Shown: one piece after another, positions 25,108 to 33,895 of the stretch | Layout: each line of letters opens with the position of its first letter | Numbering within the stretch: the stretch's first letter is position 1 | NCBI GenBank assembly: GCA_903882285.1 | Contig: CAIRWM010000011.1 | Location: forward strand, 1-49,651 | DNA: 49,651 nt | Reading direction: 5' to 3' | Source: an uncultured cyanobacterium | GTDB lineage: Bacteria; Cyanobacteriota; Cyanobacteriia; PCC-6307; Cyanobiaceae | Program-made: the position numbers and the translations under genes | The notes under the pieces: generated by a model | Databases searched by the model: none | What the model was told of the DNA's origin: nothing | Seen by the model: the letters and a program-made list of their open reading frames with translations, nothing else

Positions 25108-26186
25108 CGACGGATCTCCATCCCGGCCTCAGCCTCCAGCTGGGCCAGCAGCGTGCGGGCCGCCGCCGCTGGATCGGGCGCCTCGGTGATCGCCCGCACC
25201 ACGGCCACCCGCTCCGCTCCGGCCGCCCGCACCGCCGCCAGGTTGGTGGCATCGATGCCGCCGATGGCAAAGAAGGGGATCGGTGACTCCGCCGCCGCCT
25301 GCTGCACGTAGGCCAGCCCCACGGGGGTGCGGCCCGGCTTGGTGGGCGTGGCCTGCACCGGCCCCACCCCCACGTAATCGCAGCCATCCATCACCGCCTG
25401 GCACAGCTGCTCGAGCTGGTGGGTGCTGCGGCCGATCAGGCGGTCGGGACCAAGCAGGCGCCTGGCGATCGCCGGTGGAAGATCCCCCTGGCCGAGATGG
25501 ACGCCATCCGCATCTACCGCTAGGGCCAGGTCGATGCGGTCGTTGATGAGGAACAGGGCGCCGTGCCGGGCACAGAGGGCGCGCAGGGCGCGGGCCTCGA
25601 GCCAGCGCTGCTGGTCGTCGATCCGACCGCCGCGGACCTGGCTGCCCTCCTTGCAGCGGTACTGGACCAGGCGCACCCCCCCCTCGAGGGCAGCGGCCAC
25701 CACCGCCTCAAGATCCGGCACCGGGCTGGTGACCAGATAGAGGCGGCAGGCGAGCAGCTGCTGGCGCCGCTGCTGCGGCGTGCTCCCGGCGCGCAGCAGA
25801 TCCACCTCGAGGTCGTAGACGGCATAGCGCACCGCCGCGGCCTCCTGGGCCAGCTGGGGAGCCTCGATCCGGCCGAATTCCTCCAGCACCCTCAGGGCCT
25901 CCTGCACCCGGCCCGCATTAGCCGCCAGCACCGCCGCCGGCTGCTGCCGCTCCTGCTGGGCGGGATGGCCCAGCCCAGCCCCCGGATCCGTGGCCGTGTG
26001 GCGGGCCAGCTTGAAGCGGTCCTCATGGATCCGGCCGAGCCGCTGGCGCAGATCCTTGCTGCGGGCCACCAGGTCCGCGCGATCCAGGGCGAAGCGAGCC
26101 CAGTCCTCGAGCACCCTCAGCCCCTCACGGGCCCGGTCGAGGTTGGCGTCGAGCAGGCGCAGGGTGGCGGTGGAATCGAGCGACAC
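25104..26186 (-). CDS. thiE: Thiamine-phosphate synthase with N-terminal extra domain
   Basis: A 360-residue protein joining HMP-PP and thiazole phosphate to thiamine phosphate. The C-terminal TIM barrel is a standard ThiE: LYLVTSPVPDLEAVVAAALEGGVRLVQYRCK, LFLINDRIDLALAVDADGVHLGQGDL, IGRSTH, YVGVGPVQATPTKPG and IPFFAIGGID. The first 140 residues form the helical domain (LRLLDANLDRAREGLRVLEDWARFALD) found on cyanobacterial ThiE and related to the ThiD2 type. The GTG at 26186 is chosen because the domain starts right after it; the frame stays open further upstream but looks non-coding. Operon with thiS. Confidence 0.93.
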   Translation of the reverse strand: MSLDSTATLRLLDANLDRAREGLRVLEDWARFALDRADLVARSKDLRQRLGRIHEDRFKLARHTATDPGAGLGHPAQQERQQPAAVLAANAGRVQEALRVLEEFGRIEAPQLAQEAAAVRYAVYDLEVDLLRAGSTPQQRRQQLLACRLYLVTSPVPDLEAVVAAALEGGVRLVQYRCKEGSQVRGGRIDDQQRWLEARALRALCARHGALFLINDRIDLALAVDADGVHLGQGDLPPAIARRLLGPDRLIGRSTHQLEQLCQAVMDGCDYVGVGPVQATPTKPGRTPVGLAYVQQAAAESPIPFFAIGGIDATNLAAVRAAGAERVAVVRAITEAPDPAAAARTLLAQLEAEAGMEIRR

Positions 26187-26312
26187 AGGGAGCGGCGAAG
26201 CGAGAGGGAAACGGTTGTGGTGAAGGGGCTGGGTGAAGGGGCCTGGTGAACGGAAAGTGGGCCGGCCGCCGGGCCTCACCCTGTCTAGGGTGTGATGGCT
26301 GCCGGAGGTGCG

Positions 26313-26435
26313 ATGGCCACCGAGCCCAACGGTTCCGACAACCCAATGTTGGTGCTGGTGTCCGGAATTCTGCTGATGGGCGGCATCGCCGTGTTCATCG
26401 GCTGGGGCCTCACCCACGCCTACCCGGCGGGCTGA
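26313..26435 (+). CDS. Small single-pass membrane protein (40 aa)
   Basis: A 40-residue ORF: MATEPNGSDNPMLVLVSGIL, then LMGGIAVFIGWGLTHAYPAG. A polar N-terminus is followed by one clean hydrophobic helix and a short tail, like the small photosystem or cytochrome subunits and other mini membrane proteins of cyanobacteria, although it matches none that is recognised. An in-frame ATG at 26295 would add six residues. It lies in the gap upstream of thiE, is divergent from it, and its last 16 bp overlap the end of convergent ribF. Confidence 0.6.
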   Translation: MATEPNGSDNPMLVLVSGILLMGGIAVFIGWGLTHAYPAG

Positions 26436-27406
26436 GAGGCCGCCAGCAGTTGCCGCGCCTCGTTGGCATCGCGACCGATCTGGGCGCTGAGCGCCTCCAG
26501 GCCTTCGAAGGTGCGCTGCCGGCGCAACAGCCGCAGCGGCTCCACGGTGAGGTGCACCCCCTCCAGCTCGATCTGGCGATCGAGCAGGTGCACCTCCACC
26601 GCCGAGGGGGCCAGGGGATCCACCGTCGGCTGGGGTCCGAGATTCATCACCGCCGCCATGGCAGGGCCGGGCTCCCCCGCCAACCAAGCCCGCGCCGCAT
26701 AGACCCCCTCGAGCGGCAGGAACTTGCGGCCGTCCACCTGGAGATTGGCCGTCGGCCAGCCCAGACCGCGCCCCAGCCCCCGGCCGCGCACCACCCGGCC
26801 GCTGAAGCGGTAGGGGCGCTTCAGCATGCGGCGGGCCTCGTCTAGGCCTCCCACCGCAAGGGCGCGGCGGATACGGCTGCTGCTCACCCGTTCCGAGCCG
26901 TCGTACAGCATCGGCAGCACGGTGACCTCGATGCCATGGCGGGCGCCGAGCCTGGCCAGATCGCCGACATCGCCACTGCGGCCGACCCCGAAGCGGAAGT
27001 TGTCGCCCACGGCGATGCGGCGGGCCTGCAGCTGAGCCACCAGCACCTCGGCCACAAAGGCCTCCGGCGTGAGCGCCGCCAAGGCGGCATCGAAGGGCAC
27101 TAGCACCAACTGGCGGATGCCCAACGGTTCCAGCAGCACCAGCTTCTCCTCCGGCAGATCGAGCCGCAGCCGCGGCTCGCCATGGAGCACCTCACGGGGA
27201 TGGGGCCAGAAACTCACCACCGTGGGCACGGCTGCACCGGCCGCGTCATCACCGCCGCGGGTGGCCGTCACGGCGGCGATGACGCGCCGATGGCCCTGGT
27301 GCAGGCCATCAAAACTGCCCAGCGCAATCGCGGTGGGACGCAGGGCGTCGCTGGGATCGTGGAGCGGAATCAACGCCGTCAGCCCTCGCCGTTGCGATCC
27401 TCCCAT
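26420..27406 (-). CDS. ribF: Bifunctional riboflavin kinase / FAD synthetase
   Basis: A 328-residue RibF that phosphorylates riboflavin to FMN and adenylylates it to FAD. The N-terminal nucleotidyltransferase domain has TAIALGSFDGLHQGHRRVI (about residue 25) and VGDNFRFGVGRSGDV. SERVSSSRIRRALAVGG corresponds to the ISSTRIR motif. The C-terminal kinase domain has YRFSGRVVRGRGLGRGLGWPTANL and GVYAARAW. The ATG at 27406 lies just before the first strand and 28 bp from the divergent DUF3611 gene; the longer frame upstream is antisense to that gene. Confidence 0.95.
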   Translation of the reverse strand: MGGSQRRGLTALIPLHDPSDALRPTAIALGSFDGLHQGHRRVIAAVTATRGGDDAAGAAVPTVVSFWPHPREVLHGEPRLRLDLPEEKLVLLEPLGIRQLVLVPFDAALAALTPEAFVAEVLVAQLQARRIAVGDNFRFGVGRSGDVGDLARLGARHGIEVTVLPMLYDGSERVSSSRIRRALAVGGLDEARRMLKRPYRFSGRVVRGRGLGRGLGWPTANLQVDGRKFLPLEGVYAARAWLAGEPGPAMAAVMNLGPQPTVDPLAPSAVEVHLLDRQIELEGVHLTVEPLRLLRRQRTFEGLEALSAQIGRDANEARQLLAASQPAG

Positions 27407-27434
27407 GGCAAGTTTGGGTGCCCCACCCGCTCCC

Positions 27435-28007
27435 ATGGTCGATCGCTTAGACCTACAGCAGATCGCCGCTGCCCTGCGACGCATGGGCTGGATCCGCCTC
27501 TGGGCCCAGGTGGTGCTGGCCGTAGTTGTGGTGGGTGTCCTGCTGTTCAACAACATCGGCGGCCAGGTGGCGATGCGCGCCGACAAGGCCCTGGGACTCG
27601 GCCCAGGTCTTTCCTTCACCACCCTGGCCTTCTTCGTGCTGCTGTGGAGCATCTGGCAGAGCGGCCTGCTGATCCGCTGCGGCCGCGCCCTGGCCAGCCC
27701 AGTGCGGCCCAGCAAGGGGGAGACCGCGCGCCTGATCAAGCGCGGCGTGCTGGCGGATCTGGTCGGCCTCAGCCTCGCGGCCGTGGGCTATCAGGCTCTG
27801 GCCGGAAGCCTCTTCTTCCAGGCCTCGATGCAGGCCGGCTTCGCCTTCGGCGGCGTGATGACCACCCCCGGCGGCCGCATCACCAACTACCCGATCACCT
27901 CCCTGGAGATGCTCTCGGTGCTGAGCAACACCCAGGTGCTGTTCGCCCATCTGATCGGGCTAATGATGAGCCTCTGGCTGCTGCAGCGCATGCATCGGCG
28001 TACTTAG
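27435..28007 (+). CDS. DUF3611-family membrane protein
   Basis: A 190-residue membrane protein with about four hydrophobic helices (LWAQVVLAVVVVGVLLFNNI, SFTTLAFFVLLWSIWQSGLLI, LADLVGLSLAAVGYQALAGSLF, VLFAHLIGLMMSLWLL). It has the conserved loop ITNYPITSLEMLSVLSNTQVLFAHL of the DUF3611 family, which is restricted to cyanobacteria and plastids. The role is not established; a plastid or thylakoid membrane location is typical for the family. It is divergent from ribF and convergent with surE. Confidence 0.8.
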   Translation: MVDRLDLQQIAAALRRMGWIRLWAQVVLAVVVVGVLLFNNIGGQVAMRADKALGLGPGLSFTTLAFFVLLWSIWQSGLLIRCGRALASPVRPSKGETARLIKRGVLADLVGLSLAAVGYQALAGSLFFQASMQAGFAFGGVMTTPGGRITNYPITSLEMLSVLSNTQVLFAHLIGLMMSLWLLQRMHRRT

Positions 28008-28016
28008 AGAGACCGC

Positions 28017-28856
28017 TCAGCCTGTGAGTGACTCGGCGGCAGGCAGGGAGGCGGCGGCGCCACGCCAGAACAACTCGGGTTGGAGCGGCGTCAGCGAGGC
28101 GCCGCCAGCGTCGATCCAGGCCACGTCGATCGGCCAGCTGTCGGGCCCGGAGACCCGGGCCTCCAGATCGTTGGCCACCTCACCGGCCAGCCAGTAGTAG
28201 GTGCGGCCGCGTGGATCAACGCGCTTGTCGAACTGGTCGACGTAGCGGCGCACCGCCGTGCGACACCAGCGCAGGGGGCCGATCGCCTCCGCCGGCAACG
28301 GCGGCACATTGAGGTTGAGCAGCAGCCCCTCCGGCCAGCCGGCGGCGTGCATCGACTCGGCGATCCGCAGGGCCAGGGCCGCGGCAGGCTCGAAGTGGCG
28401 CCACTGGAAATCAGCGCTGCTCACCGCCAGGGCGGGATAGCCTTCGATCGTGCCCTCCATCGCCGCGGCGACAGTGCCGGAATAGAGCACGTCGGTGCCC
28501 AGGTTGGGGCCGTGATTGATGCCGGAGAGCACCAGATCGGGGGGCTCATCGAGCAGGCGGAACAGGGCGAGCTTGACGCAGTCGGAGGGGTTGCCGCTGC
28601 AGGCCCAGGCGATCACGCCAGGGGCGAACAGCTCATCCGCCCGCTCGGCGCGCAGCGGTGTCTGCAGCGTGAGGCCGTGACCGGTGGCCGAGCGCTCCTG
28701 GTCAGGGCAAACCACCGTCACCCGGTGACCGCGGGCCGCAGCCGCCGCCGCCAGGGCCTGGATGCCGTCGGCGAAGACGCCGTCGTCATTGCTGATCAGG
28801 ATCCGCAGGGACGACGCTGGGGGCGTGGCGGCAGGCTCCGGCAAGGGCACAGCCAT
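28017..28856 (-). CDS. surE: 5'-nucleotidase SurE
   Basis: A 279-residue SurE metal-dependent phosphatase acting on nucleoside 5'-monophosphates, linked to stationary-phase survival. Key motifs: [18 protein letters not shown] (metal-binding Asp pair), [16 protein letters not shown], the catalytic-site segment [12 protein letters not shown] and [28 protein letters not shown]. Length is normal. The ATG at 28856 precedes a short Pro/Ala leader and is 83 bp from the divergent pheS. Confidence 0.96.
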   Translation of the reverse strand: MAVPLPEPAATPPASSLRILISNDDGVFADGIQALAAAAAARGHRVTVVCPDQERSATGHGLTLQTPLRAERADELFAPGVIAWACSGNPSDCVKLALFRLLDEPPDLVLSGINHGPNLGTDVLYSGTVAAAMEGTIEGYPALAVSSADFQWRHFEPAAALALRIAESMHAAGWPEGLLLNLNVPPLPAEAIGPLRWCRTAVRRYVDQFDKRVDPRGRTYYWLAGEVANDLEARVSGPDSWPIDVAWIDAGGASLTPLQPELFWRGAAASLPAAESLTG

Positions 28857-28939
28857 CAGGCATAGGGCACAGCAAGCAAGCTAGACGGGCCGGGACGGCT
28901 GCCTACAGTCGCGCTTCGCCTATCCGCCGCCCCGACCCC

Positions 28940-29947
28940 GTGAGCGCCACCTTCAGCCTGCAGGACCTCACGCGTCAGCTGGAGCAGCTGGAGGCGGAGG
29001 CTGCCAGCGCCATCGCCGCAGCCGGCAGCGCCGCCGACCTCGAGGAACTGCGAGTGGGACTGCTGGGCAAAAAGGGACGCCTCTCGGTGGTGCTGGGCGC
29101 CATGGGGAGGCTGCCCGGTGAGGAGCGGCCGCTGGTGGGGCAGCGGGCCAACGTACTCAAGGAGCAGGTGCAGGCGCTGCTGGCGGAACGGCTGGAGAAC
29201 GTGAAGGGCGCGGCCATGGCGGAGCGGCTCGAGCGAGAACGGCTGGATGTGACCGCCCCCTGCCGCTACGTGCCACCGGGGCACCGCCACCCGCTGATCG
29301 CCACGATCGAGGAGATCGTCGACATCTTTGCGGGGCTGGGCTACCGCGTCTCAGAGGGGCCCGAAATCGAGACTGACCACTACAACTTCACCGCGCTCAA
29401 TATCCCCGAGCACCACCCCGCCCGGGACATGCAGGACACCTTCTACCTGGGCGGCGACCGGCTGTTGCGCACCCACACGTCTCCGGTGCAGATCCGCCAC
29501 CTGGAAGCCAATCCACCGCCGGTGCGGATCGTCGCCCCGGGGCGGGTGTTCCGCCGCGATGCCGTCGACGCCACCCATTCGCCGGTTTTTCACCAGGTGG
29601 AGGTGCTGGCCCTCGATGAGGGCCTCGACTTCAGTCATCTGCGCGGCACCGTCACCACCTTCCTGCAGCGATTTTTCGGCGACCTGCCGGTACGCTTCCG
29701 GGCCAGCTACTTCCCCTTCACCGAGCCCTCCGCCGAAGTGGATGTGCAGTGGCGCGGCCGCTGGCTGGAAGTGATGGGCTGCGGCATGGTCGATCCCGCC
29801 GTGCTCGAGGGGCTGGGCATCGATCCCCGGACCCACAGTGGCTTTGCCGCGGGCTTGGGGGTAGAGCGCTTCTGCATGGTGCGGCACGGCATCGACGACA
29901 TCCGCCGCCTGTACACCAGCGACCTGCGCTTCCTGGAGCAGTTCTGA
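28940..29947 (+). CDS. pheS: Phenylalanyl-tRNA synthetase alpha subunit
   Basis: A 335-residue class II synthetase subunit. The N-terminal coiled-coil (about residues 1-85) binds tRNA-Phe. The catalytic core has [21 protein letters not shown], motif 2 [19 protein letters not shown] (about residue 205) and motif 3 [18 protein letters not shown] (about residue 308). It works as an (alpha-beta)2 tetramer with PheT, which is not in this window. The start is the GTG at 28940, preceded by an 83-bp divergent intergenic region shared with surE. Confidence 0.97.
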   Translation: MSATFSLQDLTRQLEQLEAEAASAIAAAGSAADLEELRVGLLGKKGRLSVVLGAMGRLPGEERPLVGQRANVLKEQVQALLAERLENVKGAAMAERLERERLDVTAPCRYVPPGHRHPLIATIEEIVDIFAGLGYRVSEGPEIETDHYNFTALNIPEHHPARDMQDTFYLGGDRLLRTHTSPVQIRHLEANPPPVRIVAPGRVFRRDAVDATHSPVFHQVEVLALDEGLDFSHLRGTVTTFLQRFFGDLPVRFRASYFPFTEPSAEVDVQWRGRWLEVMGCGMVDPAVLEGLGIDPRTHSGFAAGLGVERFCMVRHGIDDIRRLYTSDLRFLEQF

Positions 29948-30017
29948 GCCGCCGGGCGGGCGAGCGCGCCGCCTCCGGAGCAGCCCCATAAACTCTTTGC
30001 ATCCACGCCCGCGATCG

Positions 30018-30959
30018 GTGCCCCGCGTCGGACTGATCGTCAACGACGGCAAGGAGCTGGCCATGGCCACCGCCGATGCCATTGAGGAACGCCTGACTGC
30101 CGCCGGCGTCACCTGCGTGCGGGTCAGCAGCTCCGGCGGCGTGGTGGGCTTCGCCAATCCCGACCAACACCTGCGCACGCGCGGCACCACCGCCTGCGTG
30201 CCCACCGGTTTCGACGCCGAGATGCGCCTGGCCATCGTGCTCGGTGGCGACGGCACCGTGCTGTCGGCCGCCCGCCAGACCGCACCGGTGGGCATTCCGA
30301 TCCTGACGATCAACACCGGTCACCTGGGCTTCCTGGCCGAGGCCTATCTCCCCGATCTCGACCAGGTGCTGGAGCAGGTGATCGCCGGCAGCTGGTCCGT
30401 GGAGGAGCGCTCGATGCTGGTGGTGAGCGTGATGCGGGGCGAACAGCGCCGCTGGGAGGTGCTCTGCCTCAACGAGATGGCCCTGCACCGGGAACCGCTC
30501 ACCAGCATGTGCCACTTCGAGATCGCCATCGGCCGCCATGCCCCGGTGGACATCGCCGCCGACGGCGTGATCCTCTCCAGCCCCACCGGCTCCACGGCCT
30601 ACGCCCTCAGCGCTGGCGGCCCCGTGATCAGCCCCGACTGCCCGGTGCTGCAGCTAACCCCGATCGCCGCCCACTCGCTCGCCTCACGGGCCCTGGTGTT
30701 CAGCGACCGCGAGCCGGTGACGGTGTTCCCGGCCACGCCGGAGCGGCTGATGATGGTGGTGGACGGCAGCGCCGGCTGTTATGTCTGGCCGGAAGACCGG
30801 GTGCTGGTGCGCCGCAGTGACCATCCGGTTCGCTTCGTGCGGCTCGCCGACCACGAGTTCTTCCAGGTGCTGCGCAACAAGCTCGGCTGGGGTCTGCCCC
30901 ACGTGGCCAAACCCGATGCCGGCTACGGCAGCGAGCCGGCCAGCGCATCCAGCCGGTGA
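30018..30959 (+). CDS. nadK: NAD kinase
   Basis: A 313-residue NAD kinase making NADP+ from NAD+ with ATP or polyphosphate. It contains the family's GGDGT motif in [18 protein letters not shown] (about residue 75), [18 protein letters not shown] and the glycine-rich substrate loop [22 protein letters not shown]. The GTG at 30018 ([14 protein letters not shown]) is preferred to a TTG at 29997. The stop overlaps the start of the regulator gene (GTGA), so the two are probably co-translated. Cyanobacteria usually have two NAD kinases; which one this is was not resolved. Confidence 0.95.
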   Translation: MPRVGLIVNDGKELAMATADAIEERLTAAGVTCVRVSSSGGVVGFANPDQHLRTRGTTACVPTGFDAEMRLAIVLGGDGTVLSAARQTAPVGIPILTINTGHLGFLAEAYLPDLDQVLEQVIAGSWSVEERSMLVVSVMRGEQRRWEVLCLNEMALHREPLTSMCHFEIAIGRHAPVDIAADGVILSSPTGSTAYALSAGGPVISPDCPVLQLTPIAAHSLASRALVFSDREPVTVFPATPERLMMVVDGSAGCYVWPEDRVLVRRSDHPVRFVRLADHEFFQVLRNKLGWGLPHVAKPDAGYGSEPASASSR

Positions 30960-31636
30960 CGACCCCGGTGCTGCTGGTGGGCCAGGAGGCTGCGGATCTG
31001 GCCGCCCGGCTGGAGCTCTCCGGCTATGTCCCCTGGATCAGCCGGGAGGTGGAGGCCGCCACGGCAGGCGATCCCCTGGACGCCGCTCCGGAGGTCGTGG
31101 TGGTTTCCCCCGACCAGAGGAGCGCCATTGCGGCCCTGCGCCGTCGCTGGGGCCCGGTGCCGGTGCTGCTCGGCATCGCCGCCGACACGGTGGACGAGCG
31201 CAGCCGCTGCCTCAGCAGTGGTGCCGACGACTTTTGGCTCACCTCCCTGGGGCCGAGTGACCTGCTCACCCGGCTGCGCCTGCACCTCGGCCTGGCGGAG
31301 CGTCGCCGCGAACCGGTGGAGCTGCTGCAGCTGGCCGACCTCCAGGTGCTGCCCGCCAGCCGCCAGGTGAAGCGGGGCCGACGCCCCGTGGCCCTGACGG
31401 CGCGGGAATATCAGCTGCTGTTGCTGCTTTTGCGCCACCGCGGCGAGGTGCTCTCGCGCGAGCGCATCTTGCGCGAGGTCTGGGACGATCAGAGCCGTGC
31501 CGCCAGCAATGTGATCGAGGTCTACATCCGCTATCTGCGCCAGAAGCTGGAGGCCCAGGGCGAACGGCGACTGATCCACACCGTGCGCGGCCGGGGCTAC
31601 TGCCTCAGCGACGGCCTGCCCCTTCATGAGCCTTGA
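30956..31636 (+). CDS. OmpR-type response regulator with degenerate receiver
   Basis: 226 residues with receiver-like and winged-helix DNA-binding modules. The C-terminal domain is a good OmpR/PhoB type: [28 protein letters not shown], then [15 protein letters not shown] and [10 protein letters not shown]. The receiver half keeps the fold pattern ([47 protein letters not shown]), but the residues needed for phosphorylation look replaced. The acidic pair reads GQE, the phospho-Asp position reads Ser in VVVVSPDQ, the Thr/Ser switch reads Ile and the conserved Lys reads Ser. It is therefore likely phosphorylation-independent. It is coupled by overlap to nadK, hinting at redox or NADP-related control (inference). 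Confidence 0.85.
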   Translation: MTTPVLLVGQEAADLAARLELSGYVPWISREVEAATAGDPLDAAPEVVVVSPDQRSAIAALRRRWGPVPVLLGIAADTVDERSRCLSSGADDFWLTSLGPSDLLTRLRLHLGLAERRREPVELLQLADLQVLPASRQVKRGRRPVALTAREYQLLLLLLRHRGEVLSRERILREVWDDQSRAASNVIEVYIRYLRQKLEAQGERRLIHTVRGRGYCLSDGLPLHEP

Positions 31637-31648
31637 CCAGCCCCAGCC

Positions 31649-32143
31649 ATGAACCCGATTCCTCCACTCCTGGTCCTGCCGGCGGCGCTGCTGCTGGCCG
31701 CCGCGTCGCCGGTTCGCGCGGACGATGTCCCCCCCCAGGTGCTGCCAATCGAGGCCCGTTGGTGCCTGGAGTCTGAGCGCTGCATCGCGCTGGAGGTGGC
31801 CAGGACCCCGCGGCAACAGACCATGGGCCTGCAACTGCGACCTGCGCTGCCGCCGCTGCGCGGCATGTGGTTTCCCTATGCCACGCCCACGCCGGCCCAC
31901 TTCTGGATGCACCGCACCCCGGCAGCCCTGGACATGCTGTTCGTGCGGGGGAACCGCGTGATCGCCATCGAAGCAAACGCCAGGCCCTGCATGCAGCTTC
32001 CCTGCCGCAGCTACGGCCCAGGCGAGCTGGTGGATGGGGTGATCGAACTGGCAGCCGGCCAGGCCGCGGCCCAGGGGCTCGCGGTGGGCAGTCCGGTGAG
32101 GATCGAATCGATCACGCCGCCGCTGCAGGCCGGCGCCCGCTGA
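31649..32143 (+). CDS. DUF192-family exported protein
   Basis: A 164-residue protein with a signal peptide (LLVLPAALLLAAASPVRADD) and the DUF192 beta-rich domain: ALEVARTPRQQTMGLQLRPALPPLRGMWFPY, FWMHRTPAALDMLFVRGNRVIAIEA and the end YGPGELVDGVIELAAGQAA. This is the standard family layout with the MGLM/R-like and FWMKNT-like motifs. DUF192 proteins are exported and of unknown function, sometimes linked to DNA or cation binding. It follows the regulator by 12 bp. Its 3' end overlaps the convergent cbiET gene by 32 bp. Confidence 0.85.
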   Translation: MNPIPPLLVLPAALLLAAASPVRADDVPPQVLPIEARWCLESERCIALEVARTPRQQTMGLQLRPALPPLRGMWFPYATPTPAHFWMHRTPAALDMLFVRGNRVIAIEANARPCMQLPCRSYGPGELVDGVIELAAGQAAAQGLAVGSPVRIESITPPLQAGAR

Positions 32144-33449
32144 GCACGAGCACTGGATTGAGCGGCGCCAGCCGGGTGCCGTCCGCCAGCGGGGCACCGC
32201 GCCAGGCCTGGTGTTGACTCACGGCCACGCCATAGCCCGCCTGCTCCAACACGGGGCGCAGCTCCCCCAGGCCCTCCACCGTGGCGAGCGGAATCACCAC
32301 CAGCCCGCCGGGGCGCAGGCGCTGCAGCACCGCCGCCAGCAACGCCGCCCGCTCGCGGCCACCACCGCCCAGTAGCACCCGATCGGGATCGGGAAGCTTT
32401 GCCAGGGCCTCGGGCGCACGGCCCTCCACCACCCCAGCAGGCCTGACCCCCAGCCGATGGGCGTTGCTCTGGATCAGGGCCTTAGCTCCGGACCGGCACT
32501 CCAGCGCCCAGAGCTGCAGCTGGGGCCGCAGCCGCAGCGCCTCAAGACCAATCGTGCCCACGCCGGCGCCAAGGTCCCACAGCACGCCGCGCGCGGGGAG
32601 GTCCAGATCGGCGAGCAGCTGAATGCGCACCTCCCGCTTCGTCATCAGGCCTGGATGGTCGCCGTGCTGCAGCCAGAGGCCGTCGTCGATGCCGAACAGG
32701 GGCAGGGCGACCGGATCGGGGGGCGGCGCTGCTTCGGCGATAAGCAGCACCAGGTGCAGGGGGTCGAGGTCCTGCGGCAGGGGGGCCTGGGGCGCCAGCC
32801 GCTGCACTCGCTCAGCTGGATGACCGAGCTGCTCCGCCAGCCAGAGCCCGTAGGCGGCCTCCAGGCCGGAGGCCCGCAGAATCGCGCGCACCTCCGCAGC
32901 GCCGCCCCGGCCGGGATCGGGCAACACCGCCAGCGCCGGGGGCCGCTTCGCCAGCGCAGCGGCGAGGGCCTCCGGCTCGCGGCCATGCAGGCTCACCCAG
33001 GCGACGTCCTGCCATGGGCGGCCAAGACGGGCGAAGGCCAGCTGCAGGCTGGTGGGGGCGGGGTGAAAGCGCAGCCGAGGCGCAGGGAACTCCTGCAGCA
33101 GCAGCCGGCCGATGCCGAACCAAAGCGGGTCGCCACTGGCCAGCACCACCGCGGGCTCGCCACCGGCCAGGGCCCGCCGCAGGGGCTCCATCATCAGGTC
33201 GGGCCGGTCGCTGGCCCCCAGCTCGGGCGCGGCGAGCTGAAGCGGGATGCGCCCGGCCTCCTGCTCCTCCCGCCACCAGAGGTCCACGGCGGCCAGCAGA
33301 CGCCGCGGTGCCATCACCACCCGGGCAGCGCGCAACCGGGCCTGGGCAGCAGGCGCCAGAGATGCCGGAGCACCGGCATCGGTGCCGATCACCTCGATGC
33401 GGGCTTTCTCGATGCGGGCTTCCCCTGCCACTGAAGCCACCGAGTTCAA
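32112..33449 (-). CDS. cobL: Precorrin-6Y C5,15-methyltransferase (CbiE-CbiT fusion, CobL-like)
   Basis: A 445-residue fusion of two SAM methyltransferases that methylate C5 and C15 of precorrin-6Y and decarboxylate it on the way to cobalamin. The N-terminal tetrapyrrole-methylase half (CbiE) has VVLASGDPLWFGIGRLLLQEF and WVSLHGREPEALAAALAKRP. The C-terminal Rossmann half (CbiT) has MTKREVRIQLLADLDLPARG, LWDLGAGVGTIGLEAL (SAM site, about residue 295) and DRVLLGGGGRERAALL. The TTG at 33449 is supported by a TTGA overlap with a small ORF; a GTG at 33440 is also possible. Confidence 0.9.
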   Translation of the reverse strand: MNSVASVAGEARIEKARIEVIGTDAGAPASLAPAAQARLRAARVVMAPRRLLAAVDLWWREEQEAGRIPLQLAAPELGASDRPDLMMEPLRRALAGGEPAVVLASGDPLWFGIGRLLLQEFPAPRLRFHPAPTSLQLAFARLGRPWQDVAWVSLHGREPEALAAALAKRPPALAVLPDPGRGGAAEVRAILRASGLEAAYGLWLAEQLGHPAERVQRLAPQAPLPQDLDPLHLVLLIAEAAPPPDPVALPLFGIDDGLWLQHGDHPGLMTKREVRIQLLADLDLPARGVLWDLGAGVGTIGLEALRLRPQLQLWALECRSGAKALIQSNAHRLGVRPAGVVEGRAPEALAKLPDPDRVLLGGGGRERAALLAAVLQRLRPGGLVVIPLATVEGLGELRPVLEQAGYGVAVSQHQAWRGAPLADGTRLAPLNPVLVLSGRRPAAAA

Positions 33450-33559
33450 GCCTCTGCTGCAGGACTGCGCAGGGCCGCCCGTGCCAGATCCAGCACGGAG
33501 GCGGCGGTGCTGAAGGCCAGATCGCAGTCCTGGGTGTGGATGGCGGCCAAGATGGTCAT
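33446..33559 (-). CDS. 37-aa ORF overlapping the cobL start
   Basis: An ATG at 33559 opens a 37-residue frame (MTILAAIHTQDCDLAFSTAA, then SVLDLARAALRSPAAEA) whose TGA overlaps the TTG of cobL as TTGA. It is amphipathic and helical with an Ala-rich tail. It may be a coupling leader for cobL or an independent mini-protein. No SD, repeat or regulator pattern decides between these. No similarity is recognised. Confidence 0.4.
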   Translation of the reverse strand: MTILAAIHTQDCDLAFSTAASVLDLARAALRSPAAEA

Positions 33560-33610
33560 CAGAGCAGCCTAGAAAGGCCGCGACGCCGCGCCCAGAATGA
33601 TCGGGTCTCC

Positions 33611-33868
33611 ATGATGGCGATCCCCCCGAAAGCCTCGATGAGTGAGCGTCGCCAACGCATCCACGAGCTGGTGCTGGCCCTGCTGGCCCAGCAGAGCGCC
33701 ATGGAGCTTCTCGATGGCGACGGCAACGGCCTGCCCAGCGCCGATCCAGGCGGCTGGATCGAGCGCAACCGCCGCATCGTGCAGCGCTACCAGGCCCTGG
33801 TGCGCTCGGCGATGACGCTCGACGCCCTGATCGATCAGGAGGTGAGCAGCGGTGCCGGCAACCTCTGA
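33611..33868 (+). CDS. Short hypothetical protein
   Basis: About 85 residues: a mixed-charge helical protein (ERRQRIHELVLALLAQQSAMELLDGDGNGLP, then GWIERNRRIVQRYQALVRSAMTLDALIDQEV) with a DGDGNG turn but no clear EF-hand. The ATGs at 33611, 33614 and 33638 are all possible starts; the longer plus-strand frame to 33014 is antisense to cobL. It lies divergent from the cobL leader ORF and 27 bp before the GH116 gene. Family not recognised. Confidence 0.6.
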   Translation: MMAIPPKASMSERRQRIHELVLALLAQQSAMELLDGDGNGLPSADPGGWIERNRRIVQRYQALVRSAMTLDALIDQEVSSGAGNL

Positions 33869-33895
33869 CAAGCTGGGCCCACCTCCTGTGGCCCC

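Noticed and set aside
23788..25311. 507-codon plus-strand frame opposite DUF1517, thiS and thiE
   Set aside because: Antisense to recognised genes, repetitive Ala/Gln/His content.
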